DNA from: an uncultured Lachnoclostridium sp.
Lineage (GTDB): Bacteria; Bacillota; Clostridia; Lachnospirales; Lachnospiraceae
Direction of reading: 5' to 3'
DNA length: 37,927 nucleotides
Assembly (NCBI GenBank): GCA_905212635.1
Contig: CAJMFH010000025.1
Location: forward strand, 1-37,927
Below the pieces are notes generated by a model. It was not told where the DNA came from and searched no databases. It saw only the letters and a list, made by a program, of their open reading frames with translations. Of the stretch, positions 23,943 to 31,717 are shown piece by piece. The stretch's first letter is position 1. Each line of letters starts with the position of its first letter. A program made the position numbers and the translations under genes.

Positions 23943-25754
23943 ATGAATTTATTAACCGCCGAAGGCATCACTCACAGTTATCATGACCGCCGCCTTTTTT
24001 CCGGCCTCTCGTTTCACTTAAACGAGGGGGAAAAGGTGGGGCTGATCGGTATCAACGGAACCGGGAAATCGACCCTTTTAAAAATCATTGCCGGAATGCT
24101 CGTTCCGGATGAGGGAACCGTGATCCGCGGAAACCAGCTGACGCTGTCCTATCTTCCGCAGTCGCCCGAATTTGCAGACACCGATACGGTTTTGAGTGCT
24201 GCCTTAGCCGGTCTGACTGACAATGGCATCTGGGAACGGGAACCAGATGCCAAAAATATGTTGACAAGACTTGGCATCACCGAATTTACAAAACCCATTC
24301 AACAGTTGTCCGGGGGACAGCGCAAACGTGTGGCACTTGTCCGCACCCTGCTGACTGACGCGGACATCCTGATTCTTGACGAACCGACCAACCACTTAGA
24401 CAGCGCAATGGCTGAATGGCTGGAAAACCGATTGAAAAACTACCGCGGTGCGCTTGTAATGATCACACATGACCGCTATTTTCTAGACAGCGTTGTGACG
24501 CGGATTGTCGAACTGGAACAGGGAAAACTTTATAGTTATGCGGACAGCTACCTCGGATATCTTGCTCTCAAATCCGAGCGCAAAGAAATGGAGGCAGCGA
24601 CCGAACGCAAACGCCAGAGTTTATTGAAAACCGAGATCCAATGGATGATGCGTGGTGCGCGCGCACGTTCCACCAAGCAGAAAGCGCATATTGCCCGCTA
24701 CGAGGCTCTCCGCGATGTAACGCCGCCGAAAACCGAGGAAAACGTACAGATGACCTCGGTTGCCTCCCGTCTTGGACGAACCACCATTGAATTGAATGGG
24801 ATTTGCAAATCCTATGATGACCGCACACTCATACGGGATTTTTCTTATATTTTTCTGAAAAATGACCGCATCGGGATCATCGGCCCCAATGGGTGCGGAA
24901 AATCTACCTTGATGAAACTGATCAATGGTCTGGAAACGCCGGATTCCGGTACGATTACCATTGGACAGACCGTAAAGATCGGTTACTTTTCACAGGAAAA
25001 TGAATTTTTAGACCCTTCTCTGAAACTGATCGAATATGTGCGCGAAGGAGCGGAAGTCATCCATACTCCAACCGGTACGATCAGTGCTTCGCAGATGTTG
25101 GAGCGGTTTTTGTTTCCTTCCAATATGCACTACGCATTGATTGAGAAACTTTCGGGCGGCGAAAAACGCCGGCTGTATCTGCTCCGTATCCTTATGGAAG
25201 CTCCGAACGTCCTCTTTTTGGATGAGCCGACTAACGATCTGGATATCGAAACGCTGACAATCCTCGAAGACTATCTCGATCACATTGCCGGCATTGTCGT
25301 GACCGTATCGCATGACCGTTACTTTTTGGATCGTGTTGTCCGACGCATCTTTGCGTTTGAGGAAAATGGAACGATTGCGCAGTACGAGGGTGGCTACACC
25401 GATTATCTCAAAAAATCCGGTGACAAACTTTCGGAAATGAGTACCATTTCCGATAAAAAAGAAAGCAGCCGCAACCCGGATTCCAGTTCCAGAGATACGT
25501 GGAAGAAAAATGCGCCAAAGAAATTAAAATTTTCTTATAAAGAACAGCGCGAGTATGAAACCATTGAGGAAGATATACAAAAACTGGAGGAAAAAATCGC
25601 TTTCCTCGAAAAAGAAATGGAAGAATCTTCCAGTAACTACAGTCGTCTGACGGAACTAAATGAAGAGAAAGAAAATGCCGAAATGGCTTTGCTTGAAAAA
25701 ATGGAACGCTGGGAATATTTAGAAGACCTGGCTGCCCAGATTGAAAATCAATAA
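23943..25754 (+). CDS. ABC-F family ATPase (Uup-like)
   Basis: The 603-residue soluble protein has two ABC domains and no membrane segment: Walker A GINGTGKST at 36-44, signature LSGGQRKR at 122-129 and Walker B DILILDEPTN at 141-150; then a charged linker (about 210-260), GPNGCGKST at 314-322, LSGGEKRR at 403-410 and VLFLDEPT at 423-430. A C-terminal coiled coil at about 533-600 is typical of Uup-type members. ABC-F proteins act on the ribosomal E site. Resistance-type specificity cannot be judged. It starts 21 bases after the permease. Confidence 0.93.
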   Translation: MNLLTAEGITHSYHDRRLFSGLSFHLNEGEKVGLIGINGTGKSTLLKIIAGMLVPDEGTVIRGNQLTLSYLPQSPEFADTDTVLSAALAGLTDNGIWEREPDAKNMLTRLGITEFTKPIQQLSGGQRKRVALVRTLLTDADILILDEPTNHLDSAMAEWLENRLKNYRGALVMITHDRYFLDSVVTRIVELEQGKLYSYADSYLGYLALKSERKEMEAATERKRQSLLKTEIQWMMRGARARSTKQKAHIARYEALRDVTPPKTEENVQMTSVASRLGRTTIELNGICKSYDDRTLIRDFSYIFLKNDRIGIIGPNGCGKSTLMKLINGLETPDSGTITIGQTVKIGYFSQENEFLDPSLKLIEYVREGAEVIHTPTGTISASQMLERFLFPSNMHYALIEKLSGGEKRRLYLLRILMEAPNVLFLDEPTNDLDIETLTILEDYLDHIAGIVVTVSHDRYFLDRVVRRIFAFEENGTIAQYEGGYTDYLKKSGDKLSEMSTISDKKESSRNPDSSSRDTWKKNAPKKLKFSYKEQREYETIEEDIQKLEEKIAFLEKEMEESSSNYSRLTELNEEKENAEMALLEKMERWEYLEDLAAQIENQ

Positions 25755-25770
25755 AGGAGAATCAAAAGAT

Positions 25771-27012
25771 ATGCAGGAAAAATTAGTAATTACAGGAATG
25801 GGCGCCGTAACCCCGATCGGAATCGGCGTTGACACATATTGGAAGAATCTGGTAGAGGGAAAATGCGGCATTGACCATATTACCCGTTTTGATGCAAGCG
25901 ATTTGCCGGTACAGATTGCTGCTCAGGTAAAAGATTTTAACCCGGATAATTTTATGACAAAGAAACAGAGCCGCGAAATGGATCTGTTTATGCAGTATGG
26001 CTACGCAGCAGCGACCGAAGCACTTGCCGACGCCGGAATTGAAGAAGGCACTGTCGCAAGTGACCGTATGGGTGTTGTTGTCGGCACTGCAATGTCCGGT
26101 GTCTCCATTATTGCCGAGACACAGGACGGTTTAAGTACCGGCGCGCACAAAAAAGTCAGTCCGCGTTTTGTCCCTAAATTCATCGGAAATATTGCCGCAG
26201 CGCAAATTGCAATTGCCAAAGGATACCACGGCCCAAGCCTTACCGTCAGCACCGCGTGTTCTTCCGGAGCTGACGCCATCACAACCGCTGCGATGCTGCT
26301 CCGCGCTGGAGAAGCCGATGCAATTGTTGTCGTAGGCGCTGACGCAAGCCTTTGTCCGGTCGTTGTCGCAGGACTTGCTTCCGCCCACGCACTCAGCACA
26401 AACAATGACGATCCACAGCACGCCAGCCGTCCATTTGACAAGGACCGCGATGGATTTGTCTTTGGCGAAGGCGGGGGAGCGATCCTCTTAGAGACTGAAA
26501 GCCACGCGAAAAAGCGCGGTGCAAAGATTCATGCGGAACTTGCCGGCTATGCCAACTGCACAGACGGCTACCACGTAACCGCGCCACATCCGGATGGAAT
26601 CGGTGCGATCGCCTGTATGGAACATGCCGTAAAGAAAGCCGGTATCTCTCTCGATCAGATTGATTACATCAATACCCACGGCACTTCTACCCCGATGGGC
26701 GACACGATCGAAGTAAATGCCGTAAAGAAACTTTTTGGTGCGCACGCTTATGAGATGGCAGTCACCTCAACAAAAGGCTCTACCGGCCATATGATGGGTG
26801 CCGGTGGTGTCACAGAGACCATTGCCTGCATCAAAGCCATTCAGACCGGCATTGTCCCACCTACTCTTGGTCTTGTCAACGCAGATGAGCAGTGCGACTT
26901 AAACCACGTTCCGTGCAAAGCCGAAAAACGCCCGGTTCACTACGCTATGACAAATGCCTTTGGATTTGGCGGACAAAATTCAAGCCTTGTTGTAGGAGAA
27001 TATCACGAATGA
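25771..27012 (+). CDS. fabF: Beta-ketoacyl-ACP synthase II
   Basis: The 413-residue condensing enzyme extends acyl-ACP with malonyl-ACP in fatty acid synthesis. The Cys-His-His triad is C163 (VSTACSSG), H303 (NTHGTSTPMG) and H340 (KGSTGHMMGAGG). The start is the ATG at 25771, 11 bases after AAAGGAG. It is apart from other fab genes, following the ABC-F gene by 16 bases and overlapping the methyltransferase start by four bases (ATGA). It may be a stand-alone housekeeping or secondary copy. Confidence 0.95.
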   Translation: MQEKLVITGMGAVTPIGIGVDTYWKNLVEGKCGIDHITRFDASDLPVQIAAQVKDFNPDNFMTKKQSREMDLFMQYGYAAATEALADAGIEEGTVASDRMGVVVGTAMSGVSIIAETQDGLSTGAHKKVSPRFVPKFIGNIAAAQIAIAKGYHGPSLTVSTACSSGADAITTAAMLLRAGEADAIVVVGADASLCPVVVAGLASAHALSTNNDDPQHASRPFDKDRDGFVFGEGGGAILLETESHAKKRGAKIHAELAGYANCTDGYHVTAPHPDGIGAIACMEHAVKKAGISLDQIDYINTHGTSTPMGDTIEVNAVKKLFGAHAYEMAVTSTKGSTGHMMGAGGVTETIACIKAIQTGIVPPTLGLVNADEQCDLNHVPCKAEKRPVHYAMTNAFGFGGQNSSLVVGEYHE

Positions 27013-27677
27013 ACCTCAACGAAAAGATTCGCATATTAATGGAAGAAAATGACAATCTGACCGATGAACAACTCGGTCAGGCTGTCGATTCTTTTTTGCA
27101 GATACATACCGAAGAAATACAGGAAGACGGATTGGACACCTACCACTTCCACCGCTATGAACCGACGCCATACCGTGTGCTGGAGGTCCTTTTTGATGCC
27201 TTTCCGCTGACAAGCGAAGATGTGCTTCTCGATTATGGAAGCGGTCTCGGCCGTCTGGCATTTTACACCGCAGCCCGCTTTGGATGCCCGTGTATCGGCG
27301 TGGAAATGGCGGAAAAATGGTACACGATTGCCGAAAATAACCGTCTTTCTTTTATCATGGACGATGTCGATATCCAGTTTGTCCTTGACACTGCGGACCA
27401 TTATGAGGTGGATGACCGTGTGACGTGTATTTACTGCTTTAATCCCTTTTCGCCGGATGTGTTCCGGACGGTATTAACCCGGATTGAATGCTCCTTTGAG
27501 CGAAATCCACGTGTCCTCACACTGGTTTTGTATTATCCGGAAGATGACACCATTTTTTACATTGAGCAGCATACCGCCTTCCGCCGGATCGATGAGATTG
27601 CCGCTTCCGAGGCAGTAAAAAAAGACCGCAGAGAACGTTTCAGTCTTTACCGTCTTACACCAAATGACACTTTTTAA
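27009..27677 (+). CDS. SAM-dependent methyltransferase (class I)
   Basis: The 222-residue protein has a class I motif I, VLLDYGSGLGR at 72-82, an acidic residue after strand 2 (GVEM, E99) and a motif IV-like CFNPFSPDVF. The N-terminal 60 residues are helical and acidic. The substrate is not recognisable; the FNPF stretch loosely recalls N-methyltransferases. The ATG overlaps the fabF stop by four bases with GGAG upstream. It is the last gene of the plus-strand run, and no terminator is seen after it. Confidence 0.75.
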   Translation: MNLNEKIRILMEENDNLTDEQLGQAVDSFLQIHTEEIQEDGLDTYHFHRYEPTPYRVLEVLFDAFPLTSEDVLLDYGSGLGRLAFYTAARFGCPCIGVEMAEKWYTIAENNRLSFIMDDVDIQFVLDTADHYEVDDRVTCIYCFNPFSPDVFRTVLTRIECSFERNPRVLTLVLYYPEDDTIFYIEQHTAFRRIDEIAASEAVKKDRRERFSLYRLTPNDTF

Positions 27678-27699
27678 CACTTAAATTTTTATGAAACAG

Positions 27700-27728
27700 T
27701 TGTAAATATGATCCGAATCGGTTATACT
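27700..27728 (+). promoter_or_regulatory. Sigma-A promoter of the 70-aa protein
   Basis: TTGTAA (27700-27705), a 17-bp spacer and TATACT (27723-27728) precede the small gene by about 30 bases. Confidence 0.7.
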
Positions 27729-27760
27729 TAGATATATAATAAGAAAGGAAGTGAGTAACC

Positions 27761-27973
27761 ATGTACACCAATGAATTGATTGAAAAAATGCTGATGACAT
27801 TCGATCATCAATACGATTCCAATTCAAAATTTTACGATTCACTTCCTTATGTACGGGATTACGATCTGTGTAATTGGACTCCGCTTCGCATGCAGAGCGG
27901 AAATATTATCAAATACTATCAATATCAACTGGGAAAACCTGTTATCCTTCAGACAGATCCGGATAACGAATAA
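27761..27973 (+). CDS. Small protein of unknown function (70 aa)
   Basis: I do not recognise this 70-residue, aromatic- and Asp-rich protein (FDHQYDSNSKFYDSLPYV, IIKYYQYQLGKPVIL). It has no signal, membrane helix or Cys motif. It looks real: a good sigma-A promoter lies about 30 bases upstream, AAAGGAAGTGAG precedes the ATG, and it stops two bases before the convergent zinc-ribbon gene. Confidence 0.7.
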   Translation: MYTNELIEKMLMTFDHQYDSNSKFYDSLPYVRDYDLCNWTPLRMQSGNIIKYYQYQLGKPVILQTDPDNE

Positions 27974-27975
27974 GA

Positions 27976-28182
27976 TTATTCTTCACCGCGTTCTTTTTTC
28001 TTTAACTCCCCGACAAACACTTTTCGAATACTGTTTACCGTTCGAAAAGTATATGTACTCTTTCCACAATGCGTACAAACTTCATTGTCTTTATTAAAAT
28101 CTTCTACTTCTTCCTGATATCCACATACAGGACATGTAACGAGAATTTTTGTATTTTCCTCTTTCAAATCTATGCACCTCAT
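27976..28182 (-). CDS. Small zinc-ribbon protein
   Basis: This protein of 68 residues (78 if the ATG at 28212 is used) has two CxxC knuckles, TCPVCGYQ and VCTHCGKS, spaced about 19 residues apart, which should hold one zinc, and a basic then acidic tail (GELKKKERGEE). Both starts have only modest ribosome binding sites. I prefer 28182 because the sigma-A-like promoter (TTGATT-N18-TATAAT, about 28223-28252) would leave almost no leader for the upstream one. Function unknown; a nucleic-acid or ribosome association is only a guess. Confidence 0.7.
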   Translation of the reverse strand: MRCIDLKEENTKILVTCPVCGYQEEVEDFNKDNEVCTHCGKSTYTFRTVNSIRKVFVGELKKKERGEE

Positions 28183-28269
28183 TTTATACTGCTTCCAGCA
28201 TTGCCGAAGCATAATTAACCTTATTTATTATACTACACAACGTCAAAAAAATCAATTAGAAATTGGTGG

Positions 28270-28302
28270 AAAAGAGGCACTGCCAGTCTCTGCAAGTGCC
28301 TC
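28270..28302 (-). terminator. Intrinsic terminator of the NYN-domain gene
   Basis: An 8-bp perfect stem (28274-28281 with 28295-28302, arm GAGGCACT), extended by a few inner pairs, is followed on the minus strand by four T, just after the gene stop. Confidence 0.7.
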
Positions 28303-28318
28303 CTAATTATTTCCTGTC

Positions 28319-29071
28319 TTAATTTTTCGACCATATCCCATCTCTTTGAACACGATCCCAATCGACGGTCAATACATCTACAAGTTTGCCATTATAACCA
28401 ACCTGCTCTGTTTCCTGAATATATTTTTGACGAAGCAGATTATCTAAGGCAAGCTTTACCCGTTCTTTCGGAACTTTGTTGTACTCTGCCACACTTTTCA
28501 CCGTTTTCCAATACGTAACTAACGTACGCGGTTTCGCGCGCAAACGGTACAAACTTACAAATATCAAATCATTGTAATGATCCTTTTCCTGTGACTGCCG
28601 TGGCATCTCAACATAGCTTGTCGCTATGGATTTCAAATGATTGCTAAAGGCAAACTTCACGCCGTAAATAATAACTTTTTTCCCAAGTTCTTTCAAATAC
28701 TCTGCCACTTTAAGAAAATGTGCATCACCGGTAAATAAAATATACACATCCGGACTTTTCTTTTTTGACGCATAGCGGTAAATCTGATCCAAAATGATAA
28801 CATCAGTAAAATCTTTATCTACGCCAATTTTTTCGCTCGCTGTATGCACGATACCAGATGTAATTTTTTTAAGACGATCCAAGTCTTTTCCAATATTTGG
28901 TTCTGAAAAATCCCCAAAGAAAAATATGTCTTTCATATGAAATTCATTTTTTAATTCCTTCAGCCATTCATCTACATTGGGACGCATCTGAAAACGATTT
29001 GAATATCCGTAAAACCAGTGTTCATAATCGACAAAGGCAACTGCCTCTCGTTTTTTCGATTTCCCGAACAT
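28319..29071 (-). CDS. NYN-domain (PIN-like) putative ribonuclease
   Basis: The 250-residue protein has a NYN/LabA-DUF88 domain at about 8-155: VAFVDYEHWFYG with the first catalytic Asp, DVIILDQIYRYA and VYILFTGDAHFLKVAEYLKE with later acidic residues. A winged-helix-like segment (about 170-250, TVKSVAEYNKVPKERVKLAL) follows, suited to nucleic acid binding. NYN proteins are metal-dependent RNases or RNA-binding regulators. AGGAGGG precedes two adjacent ATGs; the second (29071) has the better six-base spacing. Monocistronic, with its own promoter and terminator. Confidence 0.85.
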   Translation of the reverse strand: MFGKSKKREAVAFVDYEHWFYGYSNRFQMRPNVDEWLKELKNEFHMKDIFFFGDFSEPNIGKDLDRLKKITSGIVHTASEKIGVDKDFTDVIILDQIYRYASKKKSPDVYILFTGDAHFLKVAEYLKELGKKVIIYGVKFAFSNHLKSIATSYVEMPRQSQEKDHYNDLIFVSLYRLRAKPRTLVTYWKTVKSVAEYNKVPKERVKLALDNLLRQKYIQETEQVGYNGKLVDVLTVDWDRVQRDGIWSKN

Positions 29072-29110
29072 CATTTCCCTCCTTTCCTTATTATTTGAAT
29101 CACCATATAT

Positions 29111-29139
29111 AGTGTATCACAAAATAACAACTATTGCAA
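29111..29139 (-). promoter_or_regulatory. Sigma-A promoter of the NYN gene, overlapping a terminator hairpin
   Basis: On the minus strand TTGCAA (29134-29139), a 17-bp spacer and TACACT (29111-29116). The -35 falls in the loop of the hairpin that ends the metallophosphoesterase gene. Confidence 0.5.
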
Positions 29140-29146
29140 ATAGTTG
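29120..29146 (-). terminator. Weak terminator hairpin of the metallophosphoesterase gene
   Basis: A perfect 8-bp AT-rich stem (29128-29135 with 29139-29146, arm CAACTATT) with a three-base loop is followed by TTATTTT on the minus strand. It overlaps the last codons of the gene. Confidence 0.5.
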
Positions 29147-29775
29147 CTTTTTTCCCACATTTGCTGCCGCCGCTTTTCGTCTACTTCGATCCACTCGTCC
29201 AGTGTCAACGGCGTGTAATCGGAGAACATACAGAAGCAGTTTATCATATGACAGGGAATTGGCTTCGGTTCTTCCACATAACGCGATTTTACCAATGACT
29301 GTCGCGTACGGTATATAAATTCATTGACAAGAACTTCATCGTGCGAATCATGCACATGTCCGTAGAGCATATAACTCTTTGGATTTCCCTCGTCGTCGAG
29401 GCGATACTGTCCGTTGTAACAGAAGATGGGATAATGGCTCAATATGACCTTGCGCTTGTTGTCGTGTACTTCCGCATACGGCTTGATCCAGCCAAAGCGT
29501 GAGGCATCGAATTTACGGTGGCGGATCACATGATCGTGATTGCCTTCGATCAGAAACACTCTGCCGGGCAGACGTCGCAGCACCTCATTGGTCTCTTCCG
29601 CATGACCGGCGGAAAAATCTCCGAGGATCACCACTTCATCCCCTTCTCTTACTTTTTTATTCCACTTTTCAATAATATATTCATTCATTTCACGCGCCGA
29701 GGTAAATCCACGGCAGTCGAGACTATGATTCAGATTCTCATGAAAAAAATGCAGATCGGATATATAGTACCGCAT
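29131..29775 (-). CDS. Calcineurin-like metallophosphoesterase
   Basis: This 214-residue enzyme has the metal-binding motifs of the superfamily: YISDLHFFH (D7, H9), ILGDFSAG (D53), IEGNHDHVI (GNHD 78-81), ILSHYPIF and YGHVHDSH. It lacks a signal peptide. Substrate is unknown. I prefer the ATG at 29775, with GGAG six bases upstream, over the ATG four codons earlier. It follows the thioesterase gene closely and is probably co-transcribed with it. Confidence 0.88.
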   Translation of the reverse strand: MRYYISDLHFFHENLNHSLDCRGFTSAREMNEYIIEKWNKKVREGDEVVILGDFSAGHAEETNEVLRRLPGRVFLIEGNHDHVIRHRKFDASRFGWIKPYAEVHDNKRKVILSHYPIFCYNGQYRLDDEGNPKSYMLYGHVHDSHDEVLVNEFIYRTRQSLVKSRYVEEPKPIPCHMINCFCMFSDYTPLTLDEWIEVDEKRRQQMWEKSNYLQ

Positions 29776-29789
29776 CGTATTCTCCATTT

Positions 29790-30167
29790 CTATTTTTGAT
29801 TTGCTTTCGCCTGAAATTTTTCATCATTTACGATAAAACGCTCATGAATCCCTTTTCCGATTGTTCCTCTCTCATCTTTTGCTTCTACGCGGAACGTCAG
29901 TTTTCTTCCTTCTACAGCGATCAATTCACTCTCACAGGTCACAGTCATGCCAAGTGGCGTTGGTGCATCATGTGACACATCCAGATGAATTCCTACGGTT
30001 CCACAACCCTCATCTAATTCATCTGCAACGCTCTTCCATGCAGTCTCTTCCATCAAAGCGATCATTGCCGGGGTAGCAAACACATCCAGCGTTCCGCTTC
30101 CCATTGTCTTTGCAGAATTATTTTCACCCACAACTACTTTCTGTATTCCTTTTATACCTGTATTCAT
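29790..30167 (-). CDS. Hotdog-fold thioesterase (FlK-like)
   Basis: The 125-residue protein matches the family of fluoroacetyl-CoA-thioesterase-like hotdog proteins: ATPAMIALMEETAWKSV (the Glu is the expected catalytic residue), TVGIHLDVSHDAPTPLGM and the C-terminal IGKGIHERFIV. In gut Firmicutes these are general acyl-CoA thioesterases of unknown physiological substrate. GAGGAAAAGAAT precedes the ATG, and a sigma-A promoter lies about 60 bases upstream. First gene of a two-gene unit with the metallophosphoesterase. Confidence 0.9.
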   Translation of the reverse strand: MNTGIKGIQKVVVGENNSAKTMGSGTLDVFATPAMIALMEETAWKSVADELDEGCGTVGIHLDVSHDAPTPLGMTVTCESELIAVEGRKLTFRVEAKDERGTIGKGIHERFIVNDEKFQAKANQK

Positions 30168-30227
30168 ATTCTTTTCCTCCTCGTACTTGTCCGTAAATCA
30201 GCAAAAAACTTTCCGATGTTTCTGCCA

Positions 30228-30256
30228 CTTATATTTTCTTACAAAACAGTCTTCAA
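30228..30256 (-). promoter_or_regulatory. Sigma-A promoter of thioesterase-metallophosphoesterase
   Basis: On the minus strand TTGAAG (30251-30256), a 17-bp spacer and TATAAG (30228-30233). Confidence 0.6.
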
Positions 30257-30318
30257 GTCAATAAAATCAACATAAAATTAAGCATAAAAAATTTTTTCAA
30301 TTTTTTTCAAAAAAAGTA

Positions 30319-30347
30319 TTGACAAATGTTTCACCGTATAATATAAT
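30319..30347 (+). promoter_or_regulatory. Strong sigma-A promoter of the tRNA operon
   Basis: Perfect TTGACA (30319-30324), a 17-bp spacer and perfect TATAAT (30342-30347) lie about 43 bases before the first tRNA, behind an A/T-rich upstream stretch (30260-30318) that could act as an UP element. Confidence 0.92.
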
Positions 30348-30389
30348 AGGTCTTGCGTTGTGACAAATAAGACATCGCAGAGAACAAGC

Positions 30390-30464
30390 CGGGGTGTGGC
30401 TCAGCTTGGCTAGAGCGCCTGATTTGGGATCAGGAGGCCGCAGGTTCGAATCCTGTCACCCCGA
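30390..30464 (+). tRNA. tRNA-Pro (anticodon TGG)
   Basis: Acceptor stem CGGGGTG pairs with CACCCCG, the anticodon loop TTTGGGA gives TGG, and the T arm contains GGTTCGAAT. CCA is not encoded. First of five tRNAs. Confidence 0.95.
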
Positions 30465-30507
30465 TCATGAAGCATCCTGTTTCATTTCAAAATAAATTTC
30501 ATATTGA

Positions 30508-30529
30508 TGCTATAGTTTAAACTATAGCA
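30508..30529 (+). other. Perfect 22-bp palindrome in the Pro-Gly tRNA spacer
   Basis: The spacer contains a perfect self-complementary sequence centred on TTTAAA with arms TGCTATAG/CTATAGCA. It lacks a T run, so it is more likely a processing or folding element of the pre-tRNA than a terminator. Confidence 0.7.
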
Positions 30530-30536
30530 GACACAT

Positions 30537-30607
30537 GCGGGTGTAGTTCAATGGTAGAACACTAGCCTTCCAAGCTAGATACGTGGGTTCGATTCCCATC
30601 ACCCGCT
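30537..30607 (+). tRNA. tRNA-Gly (anticodon TCC)
   Basis: Acceptor GCGGGTG pairs with CACCCGC, anticodon stem CTAGC/GCTAG with loop CTTCCAA gives TCC. The 71-base length is normal for tRNA-Gly. Confidence 0.95.
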
Positions 30608-30646
30608 TTTGAAAACCGTTTTTTGATAAAGCGGATTTTTCAATGT

Positions 30647-30720
<74 letters not shown>

Positions 30721-30780
30721 ATACATATCCATATTTCGGATATGTCAGGGATGAGCAGCTGATATGCTGGAATTTCATCT

Positions 30781-30855
30781 GGTGGGTATAGCGCAGTTGG
30801 TTAGCGCGTCAGATTGTGGCTCTGAAGGCCGTGGGTTCGAATCCCATTACCCACC
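30781..30855 (+). tRNA. tRNA-His (anticodon GTG)
   Basis: The stem GTGGGTA/TACCCAC is preceded by the His-specific G-1 at 30781 opposite C73. The loop TTGTGGC gives GTG. Confidence 0.95.
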
Positions 30856-30880
30856 TTTCCTATTTTAATATGTAGGATGT

Positions 30881-30952
30881 TGGGCTATCGCCAAGGGGTA
30901 AGGCATAGGACTTTGACTCCTACATTCGCTGGTTCAAATCCAGCTAGCCCAG
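30881..30952 (+). tRNA. tRNA-Gln (anticodon TTG)
   Basis: Acceptor TGGGCTA pairs with TAGCCCA, anticodon stem TAGGA/TCCTA with loop CTTTGAC gives TTG. The U1-A72 pair is typical of tRNA-Gln. Last tRNA before the terminator. Confidence 0.95.
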
Positions 30953-30963
30953 TTTGAATGTTC

Positions 30964-30993
30964 AAAGACACGATATCGTATCGTGTCTTTTTT
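30964..30993 (+). terminator. Terminator of the tRNA operon (probably bidirectional)
   Basis: A perfect 12-bp stem (30964-30975 with 30979-30990, arm AAAGACACGATA), a three-base loop and six T on the plus strand. The A-rich opposite side may also end the convergent GH25 gene. Confidence 0.9.
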
Positions 30994-31002
30994 ATTTCCT
31001 GT

Positions 31003-31650
31003 TTAATTTTCCTCTTCCCGGCATTCATGCGGACGGAGTACCGTACTTCGGTCTGCCAGAATTTTTTCTGTAAAATAATCGCGGTCCAGGGTTCCTTCGA
31101 TCCCTCTGACGCGCCCTGCGTCGGTATACTGCCATCCTTCCCATTCACGCCAGTCATTGTTCATCTGTGGCTGACTCACGCCGTATTCGGCGATCCAGAG
31201 CGGATAAAATGCCAGCCGCTCGTCAAATACATTGGCTGCGTTGCTGGCATCACTGTAAACCGCCACCATTTTCTCGGTAAGCGTCTCTAATTCTCTTAAA
31301 AAGGCAAGGGCGACCTCGTTGATCTGCTCACGGTCCAGATCGCCAAAAGCTTCAAAATCCATAACCGGACAAGCCTCATACTGCTTCTCCCGGATCACTC
31401 TGGCAAAATGTCTCGCCTGTTCCCGCCCCTCTTCTGCCGTCCGTGCGGTCAGATAGTGATAAAATCCAATCTTCAGTCCTGCCGTCTGTGCTTCGCGGTA
31501 ATTGCGTTCAAAATCGGGGTCTACTTCCCGGTCTCCCTCGCTCGCCTTAATATAAACGATCCGTATACCGGCACGACGCACTTCGGGGAAATCAATTCTG
31601 CCTTCCCAGTGACTGACATCGATTCCTTCCAATCTTCTTCGGCTCTGCAT
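31003..31650 (-). CDS. GH25 muramidase (lysozyme)
   Basis: This 215-residue protein is a single GH25 domain: GIDVSHWEGRIDF (D11), VYIKASEGDREVD, IGFYHYL and CPVMDFEAFG with catalytic D98 and E100, then WIAEYGV and the C-terminal GTLDRDYF. The family cleaves the MurNAc-GlcNAc bond of peptidoglycan. No signal peptide, membrane anchor or wall-binding repeat is present. I choose the ATG at 31650 (GGAG seven bases upstream) over the ATG at 31674. It follows hisC by 67 bases. Whether it is exported, spore-related or phage-derived cannot be told. Confidence 0.88.
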   Translation of the reverse strand: MQSRRRLEGIDVSHWEGRIDFPEVRRAGIRIVYIKASEGDREVDPDFERNYREAQTAGLKIGFYHYLTARTAEEGREQARHFARVIREKQYEACPVMDFEAFGDLDREQINEVALAFLRELETLTEKMVAVYSDASNAANVFDERLAFYPLWIAEYGVSQPQMNNDWREWEGWQYTDAGRVRGIEGTLDRDYFTEKILADRSTVLRPHECREEEN

Positions 31651-31717
31651 CTCTTTTCTCCATTCGGGTAACATCTTACTATTATCCTATGAAAGAAAAT
31701 GCGATACGTTCCCGGTC

